From Aquila chrysaetos chrysaetos (taxonomy: Eukaryota > Chordata > Aves > Accipitriformes > Accipitridae): 64,000 nt of DNA. Below are positions 61,998-64,000 of the stretch, in pieces (the stretch's first letter is position 1; each line of letters begins with the position of its first letter). The notes under the pieces are model-generated. The model was given only the letters and a program-made list of their open reading frames with translations. It was not told the origin of the DNA and did no database searches. The stretch lies in contig NC_044011.1 of NCBI RefSeq assembly GCF_900496995.4, positions 20,306,041 through 20,370,040 on the forward strand, written 5' to 3'. Position numbers and translations under genes: made by a program.

Positions 61998-64000
61998 GAA
62001 TCAGTCTGGGTTTTAACAAATCCTGCCCAAATCCCAGGTTGCAAAGGGCAGTCACAGCTGCGAGCTGACATTATGGAAAGCCATCCTGGTCTTTCTGGTG
62101 CAGACAGAAAAATTAGACCAAGTTTGACCAATCCATAGTCAATACAGACAAATTTCATGCAGTGCAAAGTGTCAAGCCATTGAAGGATTAAGACTTAACT
62201 TTCAAGGGTAGCAGCCGTGTATGAATCCCTCCTTTATTTTCTCTTTCTGAGGGCCCGAGTCTTTAATCTCTCATGCTATCTCTGTCAGAGCACCAACATA
62301 GCTGGCTTACACTGCCAGCTAGCAGGCAGCCTCCCTGCTCGCCTATCAGAGCCTGTCCCCTGCAAAGCGCGCATTCAGTCTCCGCCGTGTTTGCTCCTGC
62401 TGTGTCATTCTGTCCTTCCCCCGTCGCTTAGTCTTCCCGTCCCTCTTCCCTCGGTGGCAGGATTACAGTACCAGTGTCCTGCTGCTGGCGTGCCCTTGTC
62501 TGAGCTTTCTGCCTGACTTTTTTTCTCTGCTCAGCTCTTCTCTTTGCTCTGGTAAGTCTGATGAACAGCTTCCTTGCTGTCACTGCTTGGTGGCATGGTG
62601 CAAGGGTTTTAATCTAAGTACTTCCCTTTGGGACTGTCAGCCCACATTTTCTAGGAATAGCCTTAAAAGCCTGGGCACTGTGTGATGTGTGAGGAAAAGA
62701 GGTGAGTATCTAAGGCTATTGGTGAAAGTAAGAAATGCTTCTCTAAAGAGTGATCAAAAAGATTTAAGCTGACTTTGGTAGAGCTTGCCTTTAAGTGAGA
62801 CTAGGGGCCATGGCTGGTTTGCTACAACAATAAGTGATCAAGACTCAGGTGCCACATGAGACTTCAGAAAGTCTCTGAGTCTGGTTCTTTCCATGCTTGT
62901 ATGGAAACCTGCCATGAAGCCTCCAAACCTTTGTTCAGTTTTGTACTAGAAAACTGTGTGTAAATCATAAAGCTATTAAAATGTAGCATGTAGTTGATAA
63001 AGCTGATTTTATCACTGCTTTCTGAAGTAATACATAGGACAGTGTCTAGGCTATAACAAGGCACTCGTATTTTTCTGGAGGGTAATTGGAGCTACAGTAG
63101 TGTGGGCCATTCCAGAGTTTAATATGTGCTGCTTTGAGGTGTTATGTTCAATCTGGTGTTATGCTGAGGCAAAAAGTCAGAGTTTATCAGCATATGCTGG
63201 CTGGTGTAAGTGTATGGAACACTTTGGTTTAGAGAATTGTGTGTGTATGTGAATTTTGAGCATAAAGTGCTAAATACCATTACCCATTTTAGAAGTGCTT
63301 AAAATAACTCCTGGCTGCAGAGCAGGTGCCATGTGTCCTTCTGCTGGATACATGGGGAGGCAAGAGCTAAATATAGACCAGTTTGTAAACCCTCCAGAAG
63401 TTCAAGCTGCAAGAAGGGAAGGAGGAAGCAATTCCCGTGAGAAGGAAGGGGAAGCGCTCTGTTTAAAAAAGATAAACAAAACTCTGCAACAGCATGCAAG
63501 ACATTCTGCAAGAGAAGCTAAGAAGACGACGTTTATTTTGTGCTTTGCTCCTGCCAGGACAGTGCCTCGGCAGCAGTGTCCGCTCCAGCGGTGCGAGAGG
63601 CAGGCTGACGCAGCCCAGCACACAGGGGATGGTTTTCCCAGCAGCAGAGGGAAGGCTATTGCAGCTCTGCTAAATCAGGCGCTGGCTCTTGCCGACTGAC
63701 CTTTTACTTCAGAGGTACTGGCTGATTGCAAAGCACAGTGAAGGCAAATCGTGCCGTAAATGTGAAATGTTAAGGGATGTGGTCAGAGACAAACAAACTC
63801 AGCCCTTTACCAGACTGAGCTTAGCAGCACACCTTTTTCTGTTGCCTCTAAGTGCAGCTGTGGCTGTGCTGTGTGCTCAGCCCTGTTTTGTGCCTTTGGG
63901 GCCAACCGCCGACTGCTGCTGCCCCAAGCACCAACCTCACTGTGGGACGGCAGGCATAGCCACGAGTCCTCCTACAGAAAGGCGTTAGCCTGGGACTGGT
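61998..64000. other. Intergenic DNA to the window end
   Basis: No gene recognised. A 134-codon frame at 63295-63699 has unremarkable composition, no domain, and no splice or promoter context that would support coding. Confidence 0.6.

Noticed and set aside
1-64000. CRISPR arrays, operons, phage or plasmid genes, retroviral gag/pol/env
   Set aside because: None are seen: no regular spacer arrays, no closely packed genes, and no retroviral protein motifs in any frame.

Overview
The window reads as nuclear DNA of a sauropsid, most likely a bird; a crocodilian or turtle is not excluded. It is AT-rich and almost gene-free, has long intron-like and desert-like stretches with no bacterial gene packing, carries CR1-type LINE fragments and ancient MIR/CORE-SINE copies, and contains one unmistakable vertebrate protein gene. 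That gene is CITED2 (CBP/p300-interacting transactivator 2), whose complete 242-codon reading frame lies at 43763..44491 on the + strand. Nothing else in the window can be defended as protein coding.

Layout: 1-31.4 kb is AT-rich intergenic sequence holding decayed repeats: a CR1 fragment on the - strand around 6.3-7.35 kb, CR1 fragments on the + strand at 15.4-15.9 kb and 19.9-20.05 kb, a nearly full-length MIR at 23.23-23.41 kb with weaker MIR-like pieces near 12.0 and 14.5 kb, and a 115-bp MITE with perfect 16-bp inverted ends at 26.61-26.73 kb. A CpG island at about 31.44-32.06 kb, without a recognisable gene, is followed by another old CR1 fragment (32.54-33.15 kb). From 33 to 41.8 kb nothing gene-like is seen. 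The CITED2 CpG island spans about 42.05-44.4 kb and covers the upstream promoter, a non-coding first exon (about 42.91-43.106 kb), a 649-bp GT-AG intron and the coding exon. The 3' UTR runs to a poly(A) signal at 45369, with later alternatives at 45634 and 45738. A third, very GC-rich CpG island with short tandem repeats lies at 47.86-48.62 kb, followed by a textbook splice-acceptor tract at 48.79-48.82 kb. A TATA box in a plausible core promoter context is at 50259. The rest, to 64 kb, is AT-rich intergenic sequence with a diverged 130-bp segment present twice about 980 bp apart (57.5 and 58.5 kb), a MIR-like piece near 55.0 kb and a well-preserved CR1 3' end at 61.5-62.0 kb.

Functionally the window is one dosage-sensitive developmental regulator inside a regulatory desert. 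In mammals CITED2 also sits beside a very large gene desert, so the surrounding DNA is expected to hold enhancers and non-coding RNA genes. The two orphan CpG islands and the TATA promoter are the best candidates for such transcripts. New observations about CITED2 itself are two six-codon upstream reading frames in exon 1, several hypoxia-response-like ACGTG cores in the promoter and exon 1, and a linker before the C-terminal activation domain that is much shorter than in mammals and reduced to a polyglycine run.
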